Part shown: piece by piece, positions 10,601 to 22,892 of the stretch
Position numbering within the stretch: position 1 is the stretch's first letter
Layout: each line of letters opens with the position of its first letter
NCBI GenBank assembly: GCA_009823505.1
Contig: VZQC01005070.1
Span: forward strand, 5,739,330 to 5,803,329
Reading direction: 5' to 3'
Origin: Rhizomys pruinosus
Taxonomy: Eukaryota > Chordata > Mammalia > Rodentia > Spalacidae
Length of the DNA: 64,000 nt
Translations under genes and position numbers: made by a program
Notes under the pieces: model-generated
What the model was told of the DNA's origin: nothing
What the model saw: the letters and a program-made list of their open reading frames with translations, nothing else
Databases searched by the model: none

Positions 10601-10615
10601 TCTAATTTAGTTTCT

Positions 10616-11255
10616 ATGTTTGCTTGCTAGTGAGTATACTTGGGAAAAACCAAACAAAACTAACAAATGAAACAAAACATACAAAATTGGGGAGAAGAAA
10701 TAAAACCCCATAAGTCACTGGAGTTTTACTAAAAAGGAAAAAAAGACTCTACTGTAATTATGAAAGGGAAGACAACTATTCTGTATCGAGAAAATTGGTA
10801 GGCATTGTGTCTACTCAGTATTACCTGGCTGTCTGGAGCTGTTTTTCCCTGTAATCATGGCCAGGTAAAGGAATTTAGTTAGGGATGTGTGAGTAAAATT
10901 GATAATGGGATTTTAAAATCTTCATTTATCTTAACTATTGATATTTAGCTCCTTAACCTTCCTTTCCTTGATGCTAAAATCGGCAACTTCTAAATGACAA
11001 AGCCTATCAGAATGCAGTGATATAAAGGCCTTTCCTAAAAGAGGAATGGTAAAGTCAACCAATGAATATTGCCTATGCTGTAGACATTGTGTGGGTTTCG
11101 TTATTACATCCTGTTCTGTCCAACAGAGACACAGATGTGGGTTGTAGAGGAACATTGGTATTGTTAAATTTTAGTATCTGTTTGTTGAAAATATGACCTT
11201 GAGGGAATTTACCGACTTGTCTATTGATTTCATTTATAAAATAATAGTTGCGAAT
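10616..11255. other. Unassigned, probably single-copy DNA
   Basis: No family recognised, including the CpG-poor part at 10780-11250. Confidence 0.4.
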
Positions 11256-11272
11256 GGAACAAGTACAATATT

Positions 11273-11509
11273 TTTTTATTTTATTTATTTCTGTGTGTGT
11301 ATGAATGTACTGTCTGCATGCAGGTCTGTGTACCTGTGTCATGCAATGCCGAGGAGGTTAGAAGAGGGCGTCCCATTTCCCTGGAACTGGAGTTCTCCTG
11401 GAATTAGAGTTTCAGATGGTTCTCGGCCGGCATGTAGGTGCTGGGGATTGACTCGGGTCCTCTGTAAGAGCAGTCGGTGATCTTAACTGCTAGGCCATCT
11501 CTCCAGACC
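11273..11509 (-). mobile_element. B2 SINE, full length
   Basis: Antisense B2 from the A/T tail to the tRNA-like head (GGCCATCTCTCCAGACC). A perfect 17-bp TSD GGAACAAGTACAATATT lies at 11256-11272 and 11510-11526. Confidence 0.95.
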
Positions 11510-11526
11510 GGAACAAGTACAATATT

Positions 11527-12026
11527 ATGATATTACAAAAAGCCTACAGAGTAAAAAGAGAAAGCTAAAATCACTTTTAACAATGCTTAAAGTGATTGCA
11601 AATCAGCAAATGGAGAGTTTAAAAGAAGTGAGGAGGAACAAGAGCTAAGGAAGCAGAAAGAGGAATGTGGCAGAGGATAGAGTAGGATAGGAGATCTGGT
11701 TTCCATGAACTGACAGTGAGGACATGATAATCCATGTCGTTTTCTACCGCAAACAACACTTCATACTTCTTCCACAAGGACATGAAGCGCTGTGCTCTGT
11801 ATTACCACAGTGACAACTAAGAAGAGCATTAAAACTGAGAAAGTAGACAACGTCTGAGTTAGGATGGGGAAGGGAAGTGGAATATGGAAAGGAACACGAG
11901 AAGCCAAGCTTAACCGATCAAGGCTGTCTCTGAGAATCTTGACCACTGTCATTCTTGAGCAAGATTCATTTTGCAAAGTTCTTTTTACCTAGATTTCTAC
12001 CAAAAGAACCCCAAACAAACAAACAA
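11527..12026. other. Single-copy DNA
   Basis: Nothing recognised. Short frames only. Confidence 0.5.
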
Positions 12027-12039
12027 CTAATTTGCTCAA

Positions 12040-12164
12040 GAGGTAGAGGCAGGCGGATCTTTGTGAGTTCAAGGCCAGCCTGGTCTACAGAGTGAATTCC
12101 AGGACAGCTGGTGCTACAGGGAGACCCTGTCTCAAAAAGACCAAAAAGAAAAAAAAAATAACAC
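12040..12164 (+). mobile_element. B1 SINE, 5' truncated
   Basis: Begins inside B1 (AGGTAGAGGCAGGCGGATC) and ends GACCCTGTCTCAAAAAGACC plus A tail. A 13-bp TSD CTAATTTGCTCAA lies at 12027-12039 and 12165-12177. Confidence 0.93.
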
Positions 12165-12177
12165 CTAATTTGCTCAA

Positions 12178-12570
12178 TTAAACTTTAAGTTTCTGAATTC
12201 CTGAAGCCATTTCCTCCATCCTGTTCTACCTTTTACATCAATATCAGCATGCTGTGACATTTTTATGAGTTGAAGTGGAACTGATGTTGTAACCAAAACT
12301 GCAAATCTTCATAAACCTAAAGAGTTCTTAGATTAACTGCATTAAAAGTTTGGATGTGCATGACACTAAAAACTATCTAAAGTTTGTTTTCACTATCTCC
12401 AGAGAAGATCCTGATCTATCTTGCCTTGGCCTTCTCTCTTAGTTTATTCGAGAATATTGATTTCTTACGTCCCCAAATCCACTTTTCTCAAAAAAATCAT
12501 ACGTGTTTCTTGTTTCAAAGTTTTCAGGTATCTTTAAAACAAGATTGCTATATAAATTTTCCTTATTACA
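12178..12570. other. Single-copy AT-rich DNA
   Basis: Nothing recognised. Confidence 0.5.
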
Positions 12571-12578
12571 CAAGCATT

Positions 12579-12772
12579 CATTTTTTTATTTTTTTATTTT
12601 TTTATTTTTTTATTCTTTATTTTTTTTGGTTTTTTTCGAGACAGGGTCTCCCTGTAGTCCCAGCTGTCCTGGAACTCACTCTGTAGACCAGGCTGGCCTT
12701 GAACTCACAAAGATCCGCCTGCCTCTGCCTCCCAAGTGCTAGGATTAAAGGCATGTGCCACCAAGCCCTGCT
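12579..12772 (-). mobile_element. B1 SINE with (T7A)-type tail repeat
   Basis: Antisense B1 with an oligo-T tail interrupted by regular A residues. A short TSD CAAGCATT lies at 12571-12578 and 12773-12780. Confidence 0.92.
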
Positions 12773-12798
12773 CAAGCATTAGCTTTTTATTCAGTGTA

Positions 12799-14350
12799 TA
12801 TTTTTATTGGATTTTTATTCATTTCATACAAAAATATATCAATCATTTTGTGCCTCCCTGTCCTATCTGCTCCTCCCCTAGCCATCTCCCACTGAATTTC
12901 ATGCATTCTGTTATATATATTAAGGCTTATTGCTCCAAGTTTGTGCACCTAGATGTCCCTCAGTACAAGTTCAGCCACTAGAGTCTAATCAAGCAATTTA
13001 GAGTCTCTGTCTTAAAGAAGATCATTTCCTTCCACCAGCAGTAATCACCTGCTGATAAGTCTTTGGCTGAGATTGGGGCCTGCTGCCCATTTCCCAATTC
13101 TATGCTGGGTTTTTGTCTGATTGAGTTTGCATGGTTCTGTGCATGCTGTCACCATTGCTGTAATTTAGGAACTAAGACAATTTTATCTTAAATTAATTTC
13201 TGATCAGGCTGTTATTTCAAAGGGGCCCTAGAAGTCAGCAAAACTTATTCTCAACCTACAGCGACATACCACAGGATGTCTGGATCATGACCCTGGGGTC
13301 ATCTGTGTCAGCAGTTAAGTCTTGATAAACAACCAAGAGAAGAGGCTAATCTCAGAACCTCCTGGCCCAATGTTCTCCCTTCCTTGCATAAAGGTTATCA
13401 TACTAACCAGCTGCTGCTTTTGCTTCTGTAACTTCCCTCCTTGCTTCTTCCTGACCAGTAAGATGTAGCAGGAAATTCTTAGGGTTGGGGTAATTGTGGC
13501 CGGTACCTTTATAAGGAACCCAAACCTTGAACCACAAGCAGTAGCCCTCATAATGTCAGGAGAGGCTGCTGTCCAAGCACTTGCTGAACTTAACTTTTTT
13601 CCTTTAAATTTTCTAAATGTTTAACTTTTTGTCTGCTAGGTGGTCTCAACACCCTTATGAGAAGTTCATATGTGTAAGTTCTACGAGGTCTGAAGACTTT
13701 ATTTCCTTCTGTTCATGCACCTTGGCTCTTGCAATCTTTCTGTCCCCTCATCAAATGGTTCCTGAGCAATGGGTGGGTAAGGTTTAATATAAGAGTGCTG
13801 TCCAGGGACATGTTCTATGCAGTCTCTTATTATCTACACTTTGACCAATTGAGGCATTCTGACTGTATCACACTCTGTTGCCTAAGGAAGCCTCACTGGT
13901 GAGAGATGAGAAAAGCATTACTATTCTCTCTACCCTCTGCTCCATTATGTTCCATGAGCCTTAGATGTTCCATTGTGGAGGAATCACTTAGAGATGGGCA
14001 TCTCTCAGACACTTATTTTGTGTGTGGGCGTGACAACTTGGGGGAATGCTGTCATAGTCTCGATCTGTCACAAAAAGAAGCTTTTTTGATGAGTGTTAAA
14101 TGGTATATTTTCTATAAATATAAATACGAATATCCATAATTACTATAAAATAAGACATTTCATTTGTCTATGGATATGACAGAGATTGGGTTTTCTCTAA
14201 GACCTATGACCTCTCAAACTATGTGTGTTTGGCTATGCTTAAACTGTGACCCACTAGTTCCCTACCATTGAGTGGGCTTGAAGTCCAATTAGATAACTGT
14301 TGATTACCCAAAAGATAAGATGCCACTACTGCATTCTTGTTTATGAAAGT
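12799..14350 (-). mobile_element. Lx-like L1 3' UTR, interrupted
   Basis: Antisense Lx-type 3' UTR blocks occur in order: CAGTAATCACCTGCTGATAA, GGCCTGCTGCCCATTTCCC, TGTGCATGCTGTCACCATTG, CTTGCAATCTTTCTGTCCCC, CCTATGACCTCTC, GTTGATTACCC. The same order occurs at 34.75-36.0 kb. About 500 bp of unrelated sequence interrupts it at 13164-13660. Confidence 0.8.
13164..13660. mobile_element. Unassigned insertion inside the Lx 3' UTR, possible LTR
   Basis: Absent from the parallel Lx copy near 35.09 kb, where flanking 3' UTR segments are contiguous. It has a promoter-like TTTATAAGG at about 13508 in otherwise unclassified sequence. No clean TG..CA ends or TSD could be placed, so the class is open. 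Confidence 0.35.
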
Positions 14351-14647
14351 ATAAGAGGATATTTTGAGGACAAGAGCTTTGTTTTGAGCTCTTCCATCTG
14401 TGGGTATGGGGACATTCCCTTTTGTGACTTATGTTATCCATTTCCAAAATGAGAAAAATAATAAAATCTCTTAAATAAATCATATCATATACCCAGGAGT
14501 TTTAATTGCCTCATTTTGAGGAGAATAAATCCAATCATGAAGAGCTGCCTTTGACTTTTTAGTCCTCAATTCCTTACAAAAGAAGAAAAATTCAAAATAG
14601 CTTGCTATTTCCCTATAATTTCTTTCCAATGAACATACCTTTTCTCT
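14351..14647. other. Single-copy DNA
   Basis: Nothing recognised. Confidence 0.5.
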
Positions 14648-14862
14648 TTTTTAAGATTGTATTTATTGTTTTATTTTATGTGTGTATTGGCTGCATGTAT
14701 GTAAGTGTGTCCATGTTATGCACTGCCCTCCTAGGTCAGAAGAGGGTGTCTGATCCCATGGAACTGGAGTTGCAGATGGGTGTTAGCCGCCATGTGGGAA
14801 CCAAACCCAGATCCTCTGCAAGAGCAACCAGTGCTCTTAACTGCTGAGTCATCTCTCCAGCC
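14648..14862 (-). mobile_element. B2/B3-type SINE, diverged
   Basis: Antisense SINE: GTGTATTGGCTGCATGTATG, GAAGAGGGTGTCTGATCCC, CCATGTGGGAACCAAACCC, GCTCTTAACTGCTGAGTCAT. Older than the 11.3-kb B2 judging by lost CpGs. Confidence 0.85.
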
Positions 14863-14921
14863 CATTTTTTTTTTTCTCTTATAACTCAACACAATCTTAT
14901 CTTTAGCCCTGGGGTTTTAGC

Positions 14922-14922
<1 letters not shown>

Positions 14923-14972
<50 letters not shown>
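14923..14972. repeat. (TG)n microsatellite
   Basis: Uninterrupted TG dinucleotide repeat of about 25 units. Confidence 0.98.
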
Positions 14973-14973
<1 letters not shown>

Positions 14974-17591
14974 GTATTAACAGTTTACAAAAGTATAAGA
15001 AACAGCCCCCCCAACAGTCTATATGAATTAGGTAAAAGTACAATTTTCTGTGTATTTATTTCCAGCTTAGATTGGAGTTCCTTCATCTTTTTTATCAAGT
15101 ATACACACATTGCTTTCTATGGAATGAAACTAATTCAACCAGCCTATTAGACACACACTGTGTTCTGTGTTCTGGCATGGAGAAGAGTGGGACTTTCAGC
15201 TTGGCACTGGGCCTATAATCACAGGGTCGGAGCCAATAATCAGGTAAAGACTTAGAAGATTATTGCTGATCACTGAAGGAAGTGGTCATGGAGACATATA
15301 GGTGCTTCAGAGTCTCCATTGTCTTTTAGGGACAAATATGTCAGCTGAGACACAGGACTAATGGTGCACATAAACAAAAGACCAGAGGCAGCTGGGTTGA
15401 AAAACGAGCACAGAGCAGCCTCCCATCCAGTGCTTTCTGGACTACCCACAGGTCATTCTCTCCTTCTTGCTCTCTGGACAGCCTCCAAAAATATTTTTAA
15501 TGAGATTTTCATTGAATTTCAAATCAATGTGCCAACGTAAAGAGAGAGCAGGGAACAAAAAAAAAGTGAATATAATGGGATTACGAAGTGGAAAGTATAA
15601 TGGTCATTGGCCGTTAAAATAGATTTTATTATCGTGTTCTTTTCTTTAGTTCAGCAGACACAGGATATGGTATTTGTCCTTATTTTGAAATTAAAGTAAA
15701 ACATTAACAGTGTTGGAGGGCGGTGGTCATTTTACTGGTTAATGTCCTGTTGCTCAATAAAGATTATCTTTTCCTATGTGCACTGTGTTCCTGTCTGATG
15801 CATTTCTTCCCCCTATTTCTGCCTCTATTATCCCATCATGACTGTTTCCCATCTATGATTGAACCAATTATTCCTGAGAACAGCTATTCAAATCTCTGCT
15901 TGTTTTAAGCATAGATATCTTTGGGCTTTTTTTTTTTTTTTTTGTTCCCCAGGGATTTTCGTTCCAACTTCCAAAAAAGTAAGAATTCAACAACCCCTGT
16001 TCCTTTTAGTACCTTTTGCAGATAATTACCAGCGAAAAAATAGTTACTGAAAACAAGTTATGGTTCACATGTCATAAAACTTTAGGCTGAGTTTCTTGAC
16101 AGGTCTTCCTATATTTGTGAACAAAGTTTGCCTAAGTTTATTGTAACTCATCAGCTCTTGTTGACTGCAATTGTGGGTGTTGTTCTACAGAAAATATTGT
16201 CAGATGCCTTTTAGAACATACAAGCTGCTTTTGACAATAATTTTTGTTGAGTTTGTATTCATATATAGAGAAGCCAGGTTATAGTAATTTGTAAGAACAC
16301 AGCATTTTTTTTAGTGAAGTTTGTTGGATAGAGGAAAATCATGTGTGCTCAAACATCTGGTTGTGCATAAGGCATTTTCTCACTACAACTCCTGAAAGTA
16401 GGTGTTGTCCTACAAAGGCATAGCTTGTCTGTGTGGAGCAGCATTTAAGCTTATCAATTTAAGTGATACTGTTCATAGGCTTTCTTTCATGAACTTTTTT
16501 TTGCCCTCATCCCATTATACTTGTGCCTTGTTATTTTTCTGATACCATGCATCATTTCTTTTGATTACTGGCATTAGTCCTGAACCAGACTCAAAAGCAA
16601 GACATAGTTTAAGAGCAAGAATTTAATATGGGAGGTGATTTCAAGAGGTGAATAAGACACAGAAAAGAAAATAATATGGTCCAGATGAGCTGCATTGCTA
16701 GCATTGTGTTTTAACACTGCCAAGGACTCTGGGAGATGTACACAGCATCCCCTCAAGCTGCACCCCCTTTAAAGGTTATCCTCTTGTGCCCTCTCATCAT
16801 TGGCTAAGCATTGCTTCCAGGGCATCATTAACTCCTAGCACTTGAAGCCTGTCAGTGTTTGACCTCAGGGTTCCTGAAAGCTGATGGATAGAGAACTGCA
16901 AATGCTGGGTGAAAGTAGCCTCACCTTGCCCTGAAACAGTAAAGCTGAGAGCCTTTGAGAAGAAGCCCAGCAGGATTCTTACAGTTACAGATACATGGAT
17001 TCATTTGTCCACAGCTTTCACTCTTAGTTTGGGGAATAAACTACCAAGTATTGATCAAGCTTAGGATCAATAGTTTTTTTTTTTTTTTATGATGTTTAGG
17101 AGACTGCACTGCTTTTAATTTTGGATGATACAGAGCTAGTACATTACATTTCCCACTGAGCCTAACAGTGAGCCTGCTATCCTAAGCACTAGATGATTCA
17201 AGAATCCTTGATGCATATTTATAGAGCACTGTGTTCAAAATCCTACAGCCATCCACCACCAAAGCCTACTTGAGCAGAACGGTTTTCTTTCCACAATTCT
17301 TGGAGCCCAGCAATAGATCGTTTCTTAACTAACTTGCCAATGATTTTGCTGCTCATTCCTCACTATAGGGCTTTGGCATTCCATCAGCTTGTATTCTCAG
17401 ACATAGGAAGATATAACTTGACCTGGATTTAAAATAAAGAGAATGACATTTTTATTTACAGAGCTAAAATATGCTGGTAGGGTTCCATTTTAATTGTAGC
17501 TTTTCTTGAATACTTAATATCTATCATGGCATGCTTTATGTCTATAGATTTTTTTCTTTGTCTCTGTCCTAAAAGGAACTGTATCTCTTTC
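14973..17591. other. Long single-copy stretch
   Basis: 2.6 kb with no recognised repeat beyond T runs near 15928 and 17073. Frames are short and not protein-like. Confidence 0.5.
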
Positions 17592-17603
17592 AAATGCCAA
17601 GAT

Positions 17604-17835
17604 AAGAGGCCGGAGGGGTGGCTCAGCTGTTAAGATTACTGGCTGCTCTTGCAGAAGACCTGGGTATGGTTCCCAGCACTCACATGGCAGCTGATAACCA
17701 TGCCTAACTCCACTTTCAGGGATCTGACTCTCTATTCTGACGCCTATGGGCATTGCACAACATGGGTGCACTTACATGCATGCTGGCAATGCACTCAGAC
17801 AAGTAAAATAAAATAATAATCAATAAAATATTTTA
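17604..17835 (+). mobile_element. B2-type SINE
   Basis: Tail and body follow a recognisable head (GGTGGCTCAGCTGTTAAGA, GCTGCTCTTGCAGAAGACC). A 12-bp TSD AAATGCCAAGAT lies at 17592-17603 and 17836-17847. Confidence 0.92.
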
Positions 17836-17847
17836 AAATGCCAAGAT

Positions 17848-18733
17848 GGACAACAGGAACTGCACATATGATATTCATAGTTCCTTATTCATCAGAAAAA
17901 AATAAAAGCTTTATTCATACTGATTGGTGAAATAAAATCCTGGACATTGGTTTCAGAAACCCATAAGGATAGCTAGCTAGATTGCACTTAAATCCCACCT
18001 AGACTCTAAACTAAAACTTGTCACTTGGAAATAGAATGATCTGATTTTCTAAGACCAGAGTGATTGACTACCTCAAGAGTGAATGCTATGGGGGTGAAGG
18101 AATGGAATCTAATTTTGAGAGAAAAATGAGGTCAGTATGAGTGGAATTTCCCAACGATCCTTCAGATGAAAATTAAGGGCCATTCCAGTGAGAAGATAGC
18201 ATGGTTTATCACTAGGTAAGTGTCTGTCTTCACATACAGCACACCTTCCCTTCCACACAACCATCTGATTGCTGGTTTGCATAAATGCCTATTCCCCTTT
18301 CCCACCTTCAGGAATACAGATATAGTTTTTCTTCAGTTTGTGTCAAGACAATGCCCTGATAAAACCATTACTGGTTGAAAATACCAAAAGGGGAGCTACC
18401 CAGCACTGCAAGTCACCACTATACATTGTCCCTGAGGTAAGATTAAAATTTAGAACTTAAACTATTTTTTCCTATGGAATGTTCACTGCCAGTACTCTGT
18501 TTTAAAATTCTAAAAATCCTAAGTCAGGAGCAATTGCTAGCTCCAAATAAGATGCTTTTGGTACCACTGGAGAATAATTCTAGCATCTCAAAACCATTCT
18601 ATCTGCCTTCTAGAAATGTTCTTCACTGGTACAACTCTCAGTGGATTTCCTAGGCCGTAATTGGAATCTTACACTCCACAGAGGAAGACTCCTTTGAGAC
18701 CACTTCAAAACACAATTTGCCATCAAATTGTAA

Positions 18734-18737
<4 letters not shown>
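17848..18737. other. Single-copy DNA
   Basis: Nothing recognised. Confidence 0.5.
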
Positions 18738-18770
<33 letters not shown>

Positions 18771-18968
18771 TGTGCATGAGTATATAAGTTGCATGTATAT
18801 AAGTGTATCCCTGTCATGCCATGCCTGCAGAAGTCAGAAGAGGATATCAGATCCCCTAGAACTGGAGTTATTGACAGTTGTTAGCTGCCATGTAGGTACT
18901 GGGAATCAAACTTTGATGCTCTATGAGAGCAACCAGTGATGTTACCACTGAGCCATATCTCCAGCCCC
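18738..18968 (-). mobile_element. B2/B3-type SINE with (TTTA)n tail
   Basis: (TTTA)n tail at 18740-18770, then an antisense body (AGAAGTCAGAAGAGGATATC, CCTAGAACTGGAGTTATTG) ending GAGCCATATCTCCAGCCCC. CpG-depleted, so old. Confidence 0.87.
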
Positions 18969-21900
18969 ACCAGTAAATTTTAAAAGACTGACAACTTCAT
19001 AACTTAAGTGTTAGCCTGATAGCTTCATAACTATTAAGTGTTATGAGAATTAAATTGAGCACAAGAGGCTGTTTACCCAAATGTGAATTCCTTCCATTTT
19101 TAACATGATGCCTACATTGGAGTCTCCCTGATTCCAGGTAAAATTTTTACTTATTACTTTATATGTCACTTTATGAGTAAGAAAATTGCTAAACATTTAC
19201 CCGCAACCTTAAACTGCCCAAAGTATCCCTGACACAAGACTTACACAAGGTTTATCTTGGTCAGAGGTTTTCAAACATCAGCATGCATTATCATCCTCTA
19301 GAGGGTCTGTTCAATCCAGATTGCCATGCAGAGTTCCTGATGCTGTAGTTTTGAAGGAAGGTTCTTGAAAGTTTGCATCTCTAATGTTGAGCTGATGATC
19401 AGAGGACTCCAACTTGGGAGCTGCTTATATAGAGCAATTGGGCACAAACAGAAAGGTTGATATTGATATGCAAATAGCTTAATATTAAGATATAGACTTC
19501 CTATTTTTACACGCTCTTCAGCCATTTCTACTTTTGGAACTCAATCAGGAGTTGAGTAGATACTTCACTCCTATTTTCCTTTTACTGTGACAGGCTCTTA
19601 AGCAGTCTTACTCTTTCAATTAGGTCCTGTTGTGTTTTATGAATCTATCTTGCTATATGTCTATAGATAAAGTATTATTGTGTATAATTCATTTTTGTGA
19701 TTATGATTATAATATTGACTAAATATGTACGTATATGAATTTTAATGTCTTTTCTTAGATTAGCATTGGTAAATACAGCCTGTGTTGGAAGAAAAGAGAC
19801 AGAACACTTTCAAAGGACTAAGATTATCCATATTGGAAGGAAGCAACACATTGATGTTAAATGACGGCTTCCAAGCTATACTGCCTTGCTTCAAAACCGG
19901 ATGTATGACTTTCTAGCTATGTGAACAAAGAAATACTTAATTGCTCTGGGTCTATTTCCCTCCTATACAATATGTCTGATTATGGTATTTTCACTGTAGG
20001 ATCACTGTGTGATTAAATAATATCACATATGCAAATCTTGTATAAGAGTAGCTAGTACATCATGAGCTACTGATTAAATATAAACTCCCTTATTATGAAG
20101 AATTTGCATATTTAACAACTGTTAATAACTCTGGTTCTGACTACATTAACAGTTGTATCAATTATAGGAGAACATTTAGTGTTGGAGAAACAGTAGTCTG
20201 GTATTTAGGCATAGTCCCTAAGAACACGAAACATGCCATTGCATAATTACATGAAGCATCAGAAGTACCTGAAGGCTCCCTCAACCACCTCTTTATTCAA
20301 TATTGAGTAAGGGAAAATTTTAATATCAAAAAATATTTTTCAAGTTGTACTATCTGTCGAGTTGGAGTTATACAAAAATTTTAATTTTAGCTCAAAAGAA
20401 ATCTTAATATAGCTCTACAGATCAACACAGAAGGTATTTCACTGCTGGTAATTTGAGATAAATGACTCTAAATAATTTGTATCAAAGGCTCATTTTATAT
20501 GCATCAAGACCTTGGGATGACTGATGTGTGCGAATATATGTATGTGTATGTCAGTGTGATAATCCCTGTAATAACACCATTTCCCCGTATAGATCAAGAA
20601 GCAGGTGGCCTCACGGCCCTTTTACTCTACTTGTCAGGCAATTTGATCATTTCTAATTTTGGTAGTTCCTGAAATGATGCAAGTTGGTGTAAATTACCTT
20701 CATAAGTGTATTTTTCCAGGAAGAAATAGTATTTATTGCTGTCAAATACAGAAAAAGTAGTAAAAATTCATTAAGTGCTTAGAGCCCAAATTTTTAGGAT
20801 GAATGGGACCATTACTTTATTTTCTATTCCATCCTCCTTTTTCCCTAAAACTGTCTTCCTTCTTTCATAAATAAAACTAAAGTAACTGTTCAAACTCTAA
20901 AACTCAGTCTTTAAGAGTGAATAGCTCTCAGTATTAGGAGTTTCTTCATGAAAGAGAAAAATATCAAAAGATTTGCTTTTGTAGGAACTGAAGCCAAAGG
21001 AATGCATCTATTCAACAATTTAATAGAAAAAAAGATACTTGATGGCAATTATATAGTAACATTCTAATAGGTAAAATAGCCTGTCAATTTCATAATAAGT
21101 AGATACAAAAAAACCAATGATGTTTTAATATCTTTAGAAAAGAACAGCTGATTTTATCTCATATTTATAGTAATAAAGTCACTTATTTTTCCTATGAAAG
21201 GTATAAGAAATATAAAAGGTTTGAATGAATGCGTATTCTGTTGTAGCTGGTGTTAAATTGTTTATGCACTGTTTTTAATGATTCTCTTTAGAGAGTACTT
21301 GGCAGTTAAGAACAGAAGCACATTAATGGCTGACAAATATATTGTTGTATCCAAAGATGGAGATCTGCTTTCACAAAAGAAATCAAAGGAAATGTCCAGG
21401 ACTGGCTTCCTGTTACTCTCTTGTGGCTTCCTAGCTGAATTTAAATGCAGCCCTGCAGAGTAGCCCCTGACCGGGCAGCCCACGCACACGTCCGGAAGCC
21501 ATGCTGGTCCCTTCTCAGGCGCCTGTCTCTCAGCAGGTGCAGTAAGGCGGTTGGTACATCTTTGGGGAATTTTCCTTTCTGCTCTTCTCCCTCATTACTC
21601 CTGCCATCTGGCCCATTTCTTTTTTGCTTCCATTCAGCAGATGTGTTTCCCTGTCCCCTTCTACACTGACCTGAAAAGTCTCTGATAGATCAACATGCTC
21701 TTGAATCTGCACAGGTACAGGGCCAGACAATGGGACTAGCCAAGGTCTTGAACCCATACAGAGACAGAAATATTTTGCATCTTCTCCATGCGAGGACACC
21801 TACGTTTATCATTCATTACAGAGAGTATTTATGATTTTCCTTTGAATTCTCAAACTCAACATGGAAACAAAATGATCACTTATTGTCAAATCGAGTTATG

Positions 21901-22360
21901 TTTTAGAATACAACTTTCTGCTTTTATTTTTTTCAGTAAAAGTACTATAACCCAAACCATTGAAACTAGCACTCTATTTAACATCCACGGCATACAAGTG
22001 TTTAGTTGCTCAACATTTGTATTTATCTATTGTCATTGATGCTATATGTAAGCATGTTATTATAATGGGAACTGAGTAGGGTGCTCACTCCTACGGCAGT
22101 GCTGAAGTTTGAAATAAATTTTATGTGATAAAAGATTTATCAATGCAAGGCCACCTTCTCTTTATTCCTGAACTGAGATACAGATTATGAAATAAATGAA
22201 GGACAAAGAATGGGAATTCAGTTCTAATTCCAGTAGAGAGAGAAAAGAGAAAGGCAATAAAAGGAGATGATGAGAGCTGACCAAGGTGAAAATGCATTAT
22301 GCATATCTTTAAATCCTAAATTCCATTTAAATATTATTCAAAAAATAATGACCTGAAACT
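18969..22360. other. Long single-copy stretch
   Basis: 3.4 kb without recognised repeats. Mostly AT-rich, except the local CpG-containing patch at 21440-21560, which is listed separately. Confidence 0.5.
21440..21560 (+). other. Local CpG-containing patch with a donor-like motif
   Basis: Six CpGs fall within about 80 bp (21472-21548) in an otherwise CpG-poor region, followed by a splice-donor-like GCA/GTAAGG at about 21541. It could be an untranslated exon or a small regulatory patch. No protein evidence supports an exon. Confidence 0.2.
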
Positions 22361-22376
22361 AAGATTAAACTTTTTA

Positions 22377-22876
22377 TTTTATTTTTATTTATTTATTTTT
22401 AGTTTTAGTTTTACCCTTTTTTGGTATTTTTGAGACAGGGTCTCCCTTTTAGTACCAGGTGTCCTGGAGCTCTCTCTGTAGAGCAGGCTGGCCTGGAACC
22501 CACAGAGATCCACCTACCTCTGCCTCCCAAGTGCTGGGATAAAAGGCGTGTGCCAAGAGTAAATTTTTTATTATTTTATCTTTTTATTGATGCTTTGTGT
22601 ATTTCATACATCATTTTCCAATTCAGTTCAAGCATATTTCCCTTTCCCTTCCCCCCACCCCACCTCACCTCAGATCATGCATTCTGCCATAACTGTCCTG
22701 CATCTTTATCTCAGTTATTTTTTTCATTTTTTAGCAATAAGTGATAATTTATGAGTACAAGCATCCTTCATGTATAACTAATTTGCAGGCAGTTGTGCCC
22801 AAACCCACACAGCCCATGGGTCCCACCATCCAGCGGGGTGGGGTGGGGGGGCTTGTATGTTCAATCAAGTTGATCA
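22377..22876 (-). mobile_element. L1 3' UTR (long-3'-UTR group) with TSD
   Basis: Antisense terminus TTTTTATTGATGCTTTGTG, C-rich tract near 22650, then the segment CACACAGCCCATGGGTCCCA shared with 7.49 and 37.89 kb. A perfect 16-bp TSD AAGATTAAACTTTTTA lies at 22361-22376 and 22877-22892. A B1 sits in its poly(A) side. Confidence 0.92.
22418..22556 (-). mobile_element. B1 SINE nested in L1 poly(A)
   Basis: Antisense B1 (GAGACAGGGTCTCCCTTTTAG, CTCCCAAGTGCTGGGATAAAAGG) lying between the L1 left TSD and the L1 terminus, so it inserted after the L1. Confidence 0.9.
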
Positions 22877-22892
22877 AAGATTAAACTTTTTA

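Larger units (their letters stand above)
6806..10615 (-). mobile_element. Composite L1 locus (outer L1 plus nested insertions) with outer TSD
   Basis: A 15-bp direct repeat TCTAATTTAGTTTCT at 6806-6820 and 10601-10615 brackets the whole unit. Poly-T begins at 6821, so the L1 is antisense and its 5' truncation point is 10600, within ORF2. Nested inside are a second L1 in the poly(A) tail (6841-7237), a B1+B2 unit (8510-8901) and a B2 (8938-9204). Confidence 0.85.
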
